The notes under the pieces: generated by a model | What the model was told of the DNA's origin: nothing | What the model saw: the letters and a program-made list of their open reading frames with translations, nothing else | Databases searched by the model: none | Assembly (NCBI GenBank): GCA_035578905.1 | Contig: JAQJVL010000113.1 | Location: forward strand, 1,223,001 to 1,287,000 | Direction: 5' to 3' | Source of the DNA: Stictocephala bisonia | Lineage: Eukaryota > Arthropoda > Insecta > Hemiptera > Membracidae | DNA length: 64,000 bases | Translations under genes and position numbers: made by a program | In this document: in pieces, positions 36,633 to 46,652 of the stretch | How the letters are laid out: each line of letters opens with the position of its first letter | Numbering within the stretch: position 1 is the first letter of the stretch

Positions 36633-37560
36633 TTACAATCTCATTCCAGTGAGTTTTAGTTTTTTATTAATGGAATCATGATCGTGTTCTAAAGTTCGTT
36701 TTTTACTAATTAAATGGTGTCCGTATGCTAGTGTATCAATTCCATTATCCAAGATGTATCTTTTATCGTCAAAAGGGGAAAGTGATAATTTTGAAATATT
36801 TTGTGTGTAAATTTTATGTTTTTCACTACGGATGTTTAGAGCGGATGTTGTTTTTAACGAATGATTTAAAAGACAATCTTTGTACATTTCATGTTTTAAT
36901 TGTTTTTTTATCGCGACTCGGGGGACGCCTTTTGCTACCTTCTTTTCCTCTAGATCTGAATTTAGAACGGAGTAGCATTTCGCTCTCAAGCCAATTATTT
37001 CCCTAGCCGGATTTGAGTTTAACTCGTCTTTAAATTTTCCTAACACTTTTTTATTTACATTACTGTGGCATTGGTGGCTAGGTGGATAGTCAGACGTATC
37101 GAAAAGGTGTAATTCATTTTTCATATCTGCGTAAACGTCGGGAGTATATACGTTGTAGAATAGTGAGTCTGTGTCAGTCATACAAAGTTTTATGTTTTTC
37201 CCATACTTTGCAATTGCCCAGTTGTAGTGAAAGTTGTACATTATTAATTTTGAAATTTCCAATACTGTAAATCCAACATAAATGGGTCTGTTTAGGAAAA
37301 TTGTTTGTTTTTTCAAGGCCAATCCCGCAATATCTTTATTGTAAGCAAAAAATGTTTTAAGTCTGGGACTAGCTGTCCATTTAACCAATTGCATTTCATT
37401 ATTTACTAGTTTAAAATCAATACGCGACCTAACATTTTCCAAGGATTTCCCGTACGTAGCGTTGTTCATTAACTTAAAAAAATCTTTTTCAAAATTATTT
37501 TTGGCACATTTTCTTTTCTCCGTATTAAAATTGATAAATGGGGCTAACCAGGCAGACTGT
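36633..37560 (-). CDS. PolB segment 4: polymerase motifs B and C to the C-terminus
   Basis: From the first Met at 37469 there are 278 codons; the frame is open up to about 37560 and includes QSAWLAPFINFNTEKR just before. NATYGKSLENVR (residues 3-14) is motif B and MTDTDSLFY (97-105) is motif C, with both catalytic aspartates. KGVPRVAIKKQLKHEMY matches the conserved C-terminal 'KG' region. The natural stop is at 36633-36635. Confidence 0.85.
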
Positions 37561-37790
37561 TTAAAGAACTTTGTGAATTTTGGTCAGTACAAGTCCAAGT
37601 TGTAAGTAAAGTTTTAGAGTCTTGTAGTGTACAACGTATTTTGTTTTGTTACAAAGTGTAGTTAGTAGTTTTTCAGTCTTGGCAGGTTTGTAGTCGAGTT
37701 CATGAAGTAAGTCCTTACAGTAGGGGGAAAGCATGTCGTCTGTCACTACTTTTCGTTCGGGGGCCAGTGGAAAGTCAGAATGTAAGTGTA
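37561..37790 (-). CDS. PolB segment 3: short palm/fingers stretch
   Basis: The frame open from about 37787 to 37561 includes PLAPERKVVTDDMLSPYC, then a Lys/Leu-rich stretch ending TKIHKVL at the stop. It fits between motif A and motif B. Breaks at both sides are small frame shifts. Confidence 0.7.
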
Positions 37791-37802
37791 GTGTAAGTTA
37801 AC

Positions 37803-39305
37803 CTATAAAATGTAACCTATGTCAGAGTCCTCGGGTACTTTTGTAAAGTCAATATCTTGCGGGTCGATCCAGTTAAATCCAGACTCTGGGAGTCTATCAG
37901 ACATACTGGTCCCGTACAAATTGTTACAGTCAAGATAAAGGAGATAGTTGGTTGGTTTTTTGTTGTCAAAGTGTGGTAAGTAAGGGTTGTTGGCCTGGGC
38001 GTACCGGTTGGGTATCATGGAGACACCGCCCCGGATCCCAGACTCGACAAAGAGGTGTTGGTCTATGTCAGTAAGTAGTTCAAGATGTACGTCTGTCATT
38101 TTTAGCATGGAATTCCATGCTAGTCCGGGGGCAGAATAGACGTTACAGGGGTCAATCCCGTAGTAAGTCATACTAGTGGTCCTAAAGTTTTCAAAGACGT
38201 CGGCAAGTAATAGTACGTCAGTTAGTAAGTATAGGTCATGGTACTCTTTCATAGTAGTCATGTTAAAGGTTGACCATACAGTGTGTGCGTGTAAGTAGTC
38301 GTCGTCTGAAATATGTGTTTGAGTTAGGTCATTGAAGAACGCCTCCTTGGGAGGAAGTTCAGTATCGTTAAATTTTGATTGATCGGTCATGTAAGTATAG
38401 GGAAAGACACCTTTGCGTAGAAGTAAGTCTGTGTTAGTCATACACTGCCCTAAAATTTTGAATTTTGATGTCCCGTCAGAAACTAAGTTGGACACGAGTG
38501 TGTCCAAAGAAGCGTTAAGGAATTGGAGTGAGTCCAAAAATCGTAAAGATTCAAGGGTGACTGAAATGTACCGCTCACTGGTTGTAGCGATACATGACAG
38601 TTTTTCTTTTTTGAATTTACCTAACCCTTGGATCAAGTGGTGGCAGTCATAACCTCTGAGGTTATGGAAAAAGACTGGAATGTGATCGGGAACTTTATAA
38701 TTTAGATTACATGAATTGTGGGCGGGTCCCAAGAACTGCCCCGTTAGGTGATTATGGTTGGCCACTTTGTCTCCGTCTAAAGGTTTTTGACAAAGGTGAC
38801 AGGTGGTAGCATTTTGGAAAATAATTTTGTCTTGTGGAGATATTTTAATCGGAATATTCTTTTTAATAATTGGTAAGAGCTCTTTAGACTCATCAATCAA
38901 ACAATTTAGAAAAGTATCTACAACGTCGGGGCCGCTATAGACTTTGGGTTGTTTTACTGGTTTGCCATCACTGTCAATAATTACATAGCAAAAACCAGAG
39001 GGGACGTGATGGGCAGTGTTGGTCGTGTGTGAAGTAGATGGGTCGTTCAGTGCTGTGTCGATTGGAACAACAAAGGACTCGAAGTCACAGTAAATGGTAA
39101 ATGGGACTTTGTGAGTAAGTGTGTAGTTTTTAAAGTACATTAGTTTTTCGTCATCAGTTGGTAGTCTAGTCTTTTGTGCACTGTGTGGTGAACACAAAGG
39201 TAAGTGGTTAGTAAGTAAGTCTTGGCTAGAAAATCTGTGTAGGCAGTAGTCACAGTAGAACCTAACACCGTCATGTTTAGTCAAGTGGGTTAAAAGTCGG
39301 GACAA
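37803..39305 (-). CDS. PolB segment 2: finger, exonuclease and polymerase motif A
   Basis: A 500-codon frame (open a little further upstream). Residues 18-38 form CDYC-x-F-x-H-x-C, a C2H2-like finger. DFE at 74-76 is exonuclease motif I. C169/C172 with H184, H186 and C199 form an HNH/endonuclease-VII-like insert (CHLC, NHNH, NSC). FFHNLRGYDCHHL at about 212-224 is exonuclease motif II. YHDLYLLTDVLLLADV at 355-370 is motif III. YLDCNNLYG at 457-465 is polymerase motif A. The frame ends at 37803 near a one-base shift. All catalytic acidic residues expected in this part are present. Confidence 0.9.
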   Translation of the reverse strand: MSRLLTHLTKHDGVRFYCDYCLHRFSSQDLLTNHLPLCSPHSAQKTRLPTDDEKLMYFKNYTLTHKVPFTIYCDFESFVVPIDTALNDPSTSHTTNTAHHVPSGFCYVIIDSDGKPVKQPKVYSGPDVVDTFLNCLIDESKELLPIIKKNIPIKISPQDKIIFQNATTCHLCQKPLDGDKVANHNHLTGQFLGPAHNSCNLNYKVPDHIPVFFHNLRGYDCHHLIQGLGKFKKEKLSCIATTSERYISVTLESLRFLDSLQFLNASLDTLVSNLVSDGTSKFKILGQCMTNTDLLLRKGVFPYTYMTDQSKFNDTELPPKEAFFNDLTQTHISDDDYLHAHTVWSTFNMTTMKEYHDLYLLTDVLLLADVFENFRTTSMTYYGIDPCNVYSAPGLAWNSMLKMTDVHLELLTDIDQHLFVESGIRGGVSMIPNRYAQANNPYLPHFDNKKPTNYLLYLDCNNLYGTSMSDRLPESGFNWIDPQDIDFTKVPEDSDIGYIL

Positions 39306-39444
39306 GTTAGTGATTAAACAGTAGTGGGAGGTGGTGTCAGTAGTAACAAGTTTACATGGTGAGCTCTAAATTTTTCTTTGGTTATTCTTAGGGGGTAAAT
39401 TTCGTCTTTTTCAAAACCAAATACATTTACAGAGATAGCAGGGT

Positions 39445-40083
39445 TCAGTTTTCAAAATTATCTAAGTCGGTAATTTTGACAGGATAGCTAATCCCAGACA
39501 TGTTTAATTTAGATTCTAAGATTTCATAATAGCTTACTCGCCTATTTTGGTCCGGGTACAATTGGGCAAGTACAGAGTACAGGAAACATTTTTGATCGTC
39601 GTTCTTAATATTTATAATTCCTTGTTTGGGGTTGGCAATTTTTTTCGGAGTGGGTATATAGGAAGAAGCGTACAAAGGTTGGAATTTAACAATGAATAGA
39701 TCTAGGCGTAAAACATTTTCAACTACCCATCCACTACCTTGACTAACCCACTTACCCACGCTTTCTAAAATTTTGTCAAGAGCTTCAGAGTATTGTACAT
39801 CTAAAGAATCGGAAGGTAGCAAAGGACGGGTTTTGCCGTGAAAGAAAGGTGAAGTGGAAATTTCCTCGTTATTAACAATTTTGGAAAATTTAATTTGAAC
39901 GGAAATATACCATTTAACTCCCCCGAGTCTGTTTAGGTGGTTATTTATTTCAGACATAATTTTGTTTTTATGTTCCGTCAGAACGGTAAGAAGGTCGGAA
40001 CCGTAAGTACTAAACCTACGGGAAATGGTTACAAGGTTGCGGTTTATGGCGTAGGATTCCATAAAATTAAATCGGAAGAACAA
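39445..40083 (-). CDS. PolB segment 1: N-terminal region
   Basis: A 212-codon frame starts MFFRFNFMESYAINRN (a second in-frame Met is at 40062). It contains the conserved run LYASSYIPTPKKIANPKQGI and then INIKNDDQKCFLYSVLAQLY, typical of the region upstream of the exonuclease domain in insect Polinton polymerases. It ends at 39445-39447 because of a frame break. The following residues continue in other frames through about 39310. The start lies just downstream of the duplicated TATA-containing repeats. Confidence 0.8.
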   Translation of the reverse strand: MFFRFNFMESYAINRNLVTISRRFSTYGSDLLTVLTEHKNKIMSEINNHLNRLGGVKWYISVQIKFSKIVNNEEISTSPFFHGKTRPLLPSDSLDVQYSEALDKILESVGKWVSQGSGWVVENVLRLDLFIVKFQPLYASSYIPTPKKIANPKQGIINIKNDDQKCFLYSVLAQLYPDQNRRVSYYEILESKLNMSGISYPVKITDLDNFEN

Positions 40084-40452
40084 AGGTTAAAATATTGATT
40101 ATTACTTTGAAATACCGTACAGAGAACGGTGTCCAAAATAGAATAAAGTTAAAGTGTTTAATATCGAGTAGGAGCAAAGTGAAGACACGTCTGATCAGTA
40201 CGAGCGCAAGAGCAGAAGTGAGAAAGATTGAATGTGTTGGTCGTTTATATAGGGATGGATGAGGGGGGAGGGGGTGAAACAAATTCAAAATACCGCACAA
40301 AAAACAAAGGTCAAAATATAAATTACAAGATAATTGTATTTAATAACAAGTAGGAGCAAAGTGAGGACACGTCTGATCAGTACGAGCGCAAGAGCAGAAG
40401 TGAGAAAGATTGAATGTGTTGGTCGTTTATATAGGGATGGATGAGGGAGGGG
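40079..40452 (-). promoter_or_regulatory. Duplicated TATA-containing upstream region of the polymerase gene
   Basis: Two direct copies (about 40079-40268 and 40303-40452) share GTAGGAGCAAAGTGA, GTCTGATCAGTACGAGCGCA and TTGAATGTGTTGGTCG with almost no differences. On the minus strand each contains CCTATATAAACGACC, a good TATA box (40244-40251 and 40426-40433), about 160 and 340 bp upstream of the polymerase ATG. A start site about 30 bp downstream of each box is likely (inference). The outer parts of the copies have diverged more than the TATA-proximal core. Confidence 0.6.
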
Positions 40453-40768
40453 GGGCAATTGGGTCACGCGCCTGTCCAGACTGAAACTCCGATTACGTCA
40501 TCCTGTGTAGTACTGTTGGGGCAATTAGGTCACGCGCCTGTCCATACATGAAACTCCGATTACGTTAAAAGAGATTGTGCAAGACATGGGATGTAAAACA
40601 ATGCTTGTGGTAATGGAAGCGGATGTGATAACAGCCACGGGTTGACCTTTGAGGTCAGTGTTACATTAATCAGCACCGCATGGACACTCCACATGCTAAC
40701 CTTAGAGGTCAAGTGATGTGATAACAGCGATAAAGCCCGGTCACCGTACACCAGTAGGCCTCGTATGT
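40453..40768. repeat. Short direct repeats upstream of the Polinton promoter
   Basis: GCAATTGGGTCACGCGCCTG at about 40455 recurs as GCAATTAGGTCACGCGCCTG at about 40520, each followed by GTCCA and AAACTCCGATTACGT. Later, GGATGTGATAACAGCCACGG (40621) and GTGATGTGATAACAGCGATA (40714) are similar. These are probably subterminal repeats of the Polinton. Confidence 0.6.
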
Positions 40769-41332
40769 AACAGTGTATTAAATAAAAATAAAAAAAGAAG
40801 TAAATAATTAATATAAATAAAAGCTGCCCCTTGATTTTTAATTAAAACGTGTATTGCGGTTTGCCTAGAGTGTTAAGTACGTACACAACTATTAGATAGA
40901 TAAGTATAGGTAGGTAACAGTGTATTAAATAAAAATAAAAAAAGAAGTAAATAATTAATATAAATAATAGCTGCCCCTTAATTTTTAAATAAAACGTGTA
41001 TTGCGGGTTGCCTAGAGTGTTAAGTACGTACACAACTGTGATTAGATAGATAAGTATAGGTAGGTAACGGTGTATTAAATAAAAATAAAAAAGAAGTAAA
41101 TAATTAATATAAATAATAGCTGCCCCTTGATTTTTAATTAAAACGTGTATTGCGGGTTGCCTAGAGTGTTAAGTACGCACACAACTGTGATTAGATAGAT
41201 AAGTATAGGTAGGTAACAGTGTATTAAATAAAAATAAAAAAAGAAGTAAATAATTAATATAAATAATAGCTGCCCCTTAATTTTTAAATAAAATGTGTAT
41301 TGCGGGTTGCCTAGAGTGTTAAGTACGTACAT
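40769..41332 (+). repeat. 149 bp tandem repeat (3.8 units)
   Basis: Units begin AACAGTGTATTAAATAAAAA at 40769, 40916, 41066 and 41215 (spacing 147-150 bp). Each holds AGCTGCCCCTTRATTTTTAA and TTGCCTAGAGTGTTAAGTAC. The last unit stops before the GATAGATAAGTATAGGTAGG part. Small open frames on the minus strand in this array are artefacts. Confidence 0.95.
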
Positions 41333-41747
41333 GGAAAATATTGGACAAAAAAGTGCATTTTATATAGTATAACATGGAAAAAGTTAGGTTAAGAGTGTAT
41401 TTATTACAAAAAATGATATAAATTAAATAAAAAATTAATTAAATAGGTAGGCTAACAGTGTATGTTATATAATAAAGCTAGGTTAACAGTGTATTTATTA
41501 AAAAGTTGAGAAAAATTAAATAAAAAATTAATTTAAATAGGTAGGCTAACAGTGTATTTATTAATAAATAAAAAGCGCCTTCATGTTTTAGTAGGCAAGT
41601 CCCGCATTTCAATACTGTATTGCAGGTAGCGCCTTCAATTTTAAATATATAATTAATTAATTAAAAGGTAGCGCCTTCATTTTCCGTGATACTATAGAGA
41701 CCTGATTCTAGTACTGTCCTTTCTTATCTACTGGTGTGGTACCATAG
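41333..41747. repeat. AT-rich short repeats next to the 149 bp array
   Basis: TAGGTAGGCTAACAGTGTAT and related pieces (GGTTAACAGTGTATTTATTA) recur at about 41442, 41472 and 41538. They share AACAGTGTATT with the 149 bp unit start. A GTAGCGCCTTCA motif recurs at about 41626 and 41668. This may be the outer part of the Polinton fragment; its end is not identified. Confidence 0.5.
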
Positions 41748-42060
41748 TTTGAAAAATGTCTGACCGTTTTGGGTTCAATTAAATGTAATGAAAATATCCA
41801 TTGTCCCATTCCTGAACGAAAACCAGATTACAAATCCTTTTCTCAATCTTTATTACCAAATAACATACCTGGAGTGATAGGTGCTGCAGGGTTTTCTGCG
41901 AGTGACCTCCTATGAAATATGACTCTAAACCTTGATCTCCAAATGATGTCATGTGGAAGCGTCCATGGTACTGGAGAGAGGACGTAAAGCTGGTGATGCG
42001 GAAGTGGAGACATTAAGGACAAAGTTTAAAAGCAGCAAGCTGAACCTTGCCACCAAATAA
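41748..42060 (+). pseudogene. Decayed protein-coding fragment of unknown family
   Basis: After an AG acceptor-like site (GGTACCATAG), 55 codons stay open: they contain CNENIHCPIPERKPDYKSFS and then QSLLPNNIPGVIGAAGFSAS before a TGA at 41913-41915. In another frame, 41947-42060 encodes VLERGRKAGDAEVETLRTKF, then KSSKLNLATK and a stop. The composition is protein-like and unlike the local AT-rich background, and the two parts sit close together on one strand, so they look like one frameshifted gene. I cannot name it. It may be a retrocopy or an element protein. Confidence 0.4.
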
Positions 42061-42762
42061 TCAAATTCAAGAGGTTTTATCCTCCCAGTTTGAAGTATAT
42101 TAACAGAAACAGAGAACAGAGGTCTAGATCTAGAGCAACAATCTTGTACTTGATATAAACCACTTTACTCTTATGTCTAAAAAATAAATAAAAAAATACT
42201 TAAATGCCTATGCAATAAGGGAAAGAGTACGTCTTATATAAATTAGCACTCTCGTTTTCCGTCAAAAGCGATAAGAACACACGTCAGAGAGCATTGCCAA
42301 TAGACATACTGAAAATAATATGAACCTCGTATGGGCTTCTCTGATACACAAGGAGTGAAGATTGTAAACATTTATATTGTTCCAAGCAAAGAACAAAAAT
42401 CTTATTTTATATTTATTAGTCAATTTTGTTAGTAAACTGTGTAATCTTTTTTCATTACACTTTACTAGGCTGAAGTTTCTTAATGGTTACAATGGATCGT
42501 TCTCATTAGTTTTTCCACGTCTTTCCTGTTTACCTTCAGGTTGTTTCAACTATACCATAATTCTTGTATGTCTATTGGCAAGAATGTATGTATATTCTGG
42601 TATGTATTGTTTCTTACAATTTTGGAAATATTTTCTTACTTTTTTAAGTATGCAATTTTTACTATAATTCCCCTCTTTAATGGATTTGTTGTGCTGAGAC
42701 TATTTGAGAGGGACTTTTTAACAAACAAAAAAACAGTATAAGAATGTAAATATATATACCTA
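42061..42762. other. Unassigned AT-rich DNA
   Basis: Overlapping frames at 42377-42741 are rich in Phe/Leu/Ile and read as chance frames in T-rich DNA. Nothing else is supported. Confidence 0.4.
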
Positions 42763-43107
42763 ATGGTATTGCCAACCTATTATAAGTCATCTGTATGTTA
42801 TCTGCGAGTCAAACAATATAACCCACACATGAAAAAAGAATTTGCTACAAATGTTTTCACCAATTTGTATTCAACTACAATTTCTAGAGAGAAACCAATT
42901 AAATGTCCTAAACAATTTGAACTTGTTTACATATATCGTACAAACTGTTCGTTAGGCCTAACTAGAGCTAAAATTGATATTAGCATGGTTTATTTGCCAC
43001 TGCAATCAAGAATGGTTGTAAACTTTATAAAAGGAGAAGCTGAAAATAGTATAATGATTCTTACACACGTTATAGAAGTCCCAATAAAACACATATTTAC
43101 CTTGTAA
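42763..43107 (+). CDS. Possible orphan open frame, 114 codons
   Basis: An ATG-initiated frame begins MVLPTYYKSSVCYLRVKQ and ends PIKHIFTL. The composition is balanced and globular-like, with no signal peptide, membrane segment or known motif that I can see. A frame of this length is only slightly longer than expected by chance in such AT-rich DNA. No splice sites, promoter or neighbouring gene support it. I list it as unproven. Confidence 0.2.
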   Translation: MVLPTYYKSSVCYLRVKQYNPHMKKEFATNVFTNLYSTTISREKPIKCPKQFELVYIYRTNCSLGLTRAKIDISMVYLPLQSRMVVNFIKGEAENSIMILTHVIEVPIKHIFTL

Positions 43108-43212
43108 CATTCTAAGTTACACCCGCCAAGATAGAGCAGAATTTGGATATTTAATGAGGATGGTGTTACAGTGGCAGAAACCCGAACGCATGCGTTGAAT
43201 GGGTGGCTGGAT

Positions 43213-43232
43213 GGTTAGGTTAGGTTAGGTTA
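43213..43232 (+). repeat. Short TTAGG tract (insect telomere-type repeat)
   Basis: GGTTAGGTTAGGTTAGGTTA, followed by imperfect TATGTTAGCTTAGG. Four units at an internal site. This could be chance or an interstitial telomere-type insertion. Confidence 0.6.
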
Positions 43233-44191
43233 TGTTAGCTTAGGTTTATGTTAGAACTAATTTCCTTCCGGTTTATAGACGTCCAATGTTTACAACTTTC
43301 CCTCCCACCTAGACACGTAAGACAGATGGTCCTCCCCATCCACGTACTATGCCTTAGCCAGTTTGAGTGTCGTTCACCCACGCACGTATTACTTTGTAGT
43401 GGTTTTGTATGGTACATCCTGTTATCAACTTGCATTTGGTAGGTGGATGGGCTTCATTGTGTTATGTTCATCCACGGACGTACGTACGTCTTGACAGGCG
43501 AGAGGTCCCATCGTTAGTCGACATATTGCTTCATCGTTAGACAACTATTTTTGTACTATCAAAATGAAGATTGTATCCTAAAACTGATTGAGATATTTAA
43601 TAAAATATACGTGTCTTTAATCTGGACAGTTTTATATCAAAGTACTAAATGTTTTAGTTTTAATCGTTTACAGGTTATATTTAGAATAACTAGCTTATAA
43701 AAGTAATGTACATTTAGAAGGTCTTTGTAGACAGTGTCAGAAAATGTTAAATCGTTATGAAATTTAAACAAATTGGTTGCAATATACTGTAGAGCATTTT
43801 AAGCTGAATTTTGGGATCAGATATTAGAATAAGTGCGAAAGTCCTATGATCTTAGAATACAACCAGGATCTTTTGATTTGACCTTGTGGTAGAATGAGTG
43901 TCCTAGCTATCAACTTACTATGTAATCCACGTGGTTATCGTAAGTGTATAGTTAGCAATCCCTGCTTAGTGCAAAGTCTCACTTTCCTCAACCTAGAACG
44001 CTACATACATATATATTAGAATCATAGATTATAGTGACCATTGAGAGAGTCTCCTACCCCATGAGCTTGGTAGGCAGAACGGTTTACACGGTAGGCCACA
44101 AGGAAGTATTCTCTATTCAGACAGCCATTCAATTGTCCTAACTTTATTTAAATGAATAGAATCGACTTTGTGACGTCAATTGTGAATAAAT
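43233..44191. other. Unassigned DNA
   Basis: No gene or array supported. ACGTACGTACGT-type alternation occurs near 43479. Confidence 0.5.
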
Positions 44192-44416
44192 GTGTTCTGT
44201 AAGTACCTAAATTATTTATTACTTGTAGCAGAGTGGAGGGGGGAGGTGGAGGCGAGCGGGGGTGACTTGGCTCTTCTCTGTCTTACACACTGCCAGGCAG
44301 ACTGTGAGGAGGAAGCTAAGTGTTGTGTTATTGTGTTTGATGTGATGGTTTTCTTTGCTGGGAGTATTTTAAATTTTAATTTGGAGAATTGAAGATATTT
44401 GTAATCACATTGACAG
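44192..44416 (+). other. Possible 5' non-coding exon of a host gene
   Basis: A G-rich, comparatively GC-rich island (GTGGAGGGGGGAGGTGGAGG near 44232) is followed by a consensus splice donor, GACAG|GTAAAT, at 44416/44417. The next good acceptor, before a start-codon exon, is at 46652. I infer that this may be the leader exon of that gene. There is no clear TATA box. The 66-codon frame here is probably not translated. Confidence 0.3.
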
Positions 44417-46652
44417 GTAAATTTATTTTTACGAATAAATTAGTTTTATATAAATATATTGTTCCTTTGGAGGGTCATGTTGCTTGAGGTAAATTTTATT
44501 TCAGCTGTGCGTTCATGATTAATCGTCAATTAATTATGTTGATACACCTTAATTTTTGTTCATCTTGTTTTTATCACTCGCAACTGTAAAAAGATTATAA
44601 ATAAGTTTAACATAAATGATATAACTTTTTTAATGTTAAGTTACAACCTGTATTGCAATTTTTGTTTTTGTATTTTATTATTTTAACCATTTTGAATTGT
44701 TTTTATTTTTAATTTTAAATTGCGTTTTCTTTTAAATTTCTTATTGCTCAAAACTAGTTAGTTTATCCAATATTATAAAAATCTGTAATTGAAGCAGATA
44801 ATTGTCTTTTGGATCTTGTTAAGTTTTACTAAAACTTCTCTATCACTAGTTATTTATCTAAAATCTTCATTTGGATGTTTAAATGTTTCTTTGAAATATT
44901 GAATTACAAACTTTCATTCTAAGTTAGGTGACTTTTTATCACTCTGTTTATAAAGTATTGTTGGTGAATGTCATTATATTTGTATGCTATACTTTAATAT
45001 GTTCAAAAGTTACTATCATTTACATAATTTATTTTTTATTAATTTCATTGATGTTGGTTTGCCAAGATATTAGAATTTAGTGTGTTAATAAAAGTAAACT
45101 TTGGTCACTATACAGACGTTTTTGAAGTTTTTTGCTGATTTTTATTTCGTCTACCTGTTTTTTCTGTTTCTTTTTAACACTGTATTTAAAAAAATCTACG
45201 TGCCTGTATTAATGCAACTTATAATTTAAAAAAATGATCAATGATATATTTAATTGTTGAAATCAGAATGTAACAAGATAATTAGTTTGTTTATTTGTAC
45301 TTTTACAACGTGTGTAATGAAACATGTTTATTGTTTTCAGCTTCCCTTTTTACAAAGTTTTAAAAAAATCTAGATTGCCAAGTATCACGTCATTCCTGAG
45401 TTGTGCCTATCTAACAGGAACTACGGTATAGGTAATCAGGTATAACGTACCAGCTATAAAGTGACATAACATTGTAACAAGTATGAGCTATGAAAAGATA
45501 CTGATAGCATATGATTCGTTACTATATTTTGTTACATTTTACTTTGGTACTTCCGGTGGAGTTCATTGTGTTAACAATTAGAGTTCCTAAATTATTTTTA
45601 GAGAAAATTAAACCGATTAATTTATAAGACGTTTTCCTTTTTTTTCAAATCATATATTGCTTGAGTCTTTTGAATTTCTAACTTATAAAAATGTTACTAC
45701 CCATATTAAAAATATTCCACGTTATGAATATATTTTCTTTTAAAAATATAAAATGGCCTTTTTGGGAATTTTATAAACAAATTTTACGAAATATATAGAG
45801 TTGGGAGAAATCGCATTATTAACATTCATTCATTACTAAGACGCTGATCGTAGATATTGGAAAATATATATATATATATTGGAAAATACGAGGGATGAAT
45901 GAGTGTGATGAATGTAGATGAACGGGTGTAGTCATTGTTACTAACTAAGGTCGACTTTTCCTTAGAAAGAGCTATTTATTAATAGCAAATAGCCAGTGCA
46001 ACTAAGGAACTTATGGCTTTACGTAGAATCCGAACTACTTAGTATTGGTCTGATTTTCAGCTAAACTATGAACCTAATATTAAGTTATCTTCACCACACA
46101 ACATTCGAACCACCCAACATGGACATGCCAGACTTCACTTGTAGTGTCAATGCTGATAGCAACCATTGAGCGGATGCTTTGTCTGTTTTGAGAGGATCGA
46201 GCCAACACGTTGCCCCCAAATAGCTGAGAACCACAGTGTCGACAAGAAAATGTTAGAGACAAGTGTTTTATTATAAGTAAAAAAATTGACATTAAGGTAA
46301 TTGTCAAATCACGTTTGCCATCTTCAGTCCAGAAAGTTCGTACATTCCATGATTTAATTGTATTATACTCACGAAGTGTGACATTTCACTAGTTAGTGAT
46401 GAATTTATTGTTTGTTCATGCCTTCGAGGTCATACAGGTATTTCTGAACATACAATAAAAAATGCCAGTTAATTTATTTTAAATCGGCGATTTTTATTCG
46501 ATCAAGACTGGTGAAAATATAGCTCCATAGAAAACTGTTTCGAGTCTCAAAGAACCTACATCAAACAACGATTATATTGTTCCTTTTTTAACCAACTGTG
46601 TTTAAAAAAGTCATTTGGGTAAACGTTTTATATTTTTAATGTGTTGTTACAG
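44417..46652 (+). other. AT-rich stretch, likely intron, with an old repeat copy
   Basis: No coding potential. The only recognisable content is the old repeat copy at 45885-46245. It would be the first intron if the leader exon at 44192-44416 is real. Confidence 0.35.
45885..46245 (-). mobile_element. 450 bp interspersed repeat, old diverged copy
   Basis: Shares TTATTAATAGC, AGCCAGTGCAACTAAGGAAC, CTGATTTTCAGCTAA and CACCCAACATGGACA with the copies at 32591 and 47535, at lower identity. It lies in the presumed intron before the 46653 exon. Confidence 0.7.

Larger units (their letters stand above)
36633..40083 (-). pseudogene. Polinton/Maverick protein-primed family-B DNA polymerase, broken
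   Basis: Four long collinear frames plus short linking stretches cover about 1,150 codons, the usual size for this polymerase. In order they show an N-terminal region, a C2H2-like finger, exonuclease motifs I-III, polymerase motif A (DxxNLYG), motif B (NATYG) and motif C (DTDS). In Polintons this enzyme replicates the element by protein priming. At least four frame breaks occur, near 39435, 39340, 37785 and 37562, each explicable by a small indel. Catalytic motifs themselves look intact, so decay is moderate. No integrase, packaging ATPase, protease or capsid gene is seen nearby, so the element is a fragment. Confidence 0.92.

Noticed and set aside
40842..41332. Two nearly identical 63-64 codon minus-strand frames
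   Set aside because: They are frames of the 149 bp tandem repeat, dominated by Phe, Tyr and Ile from AT-rich DNA.
43479..43490. ACGTACGTACG alternation as a regulatory site
   Set aside because: Too short and simple to support any specific function.
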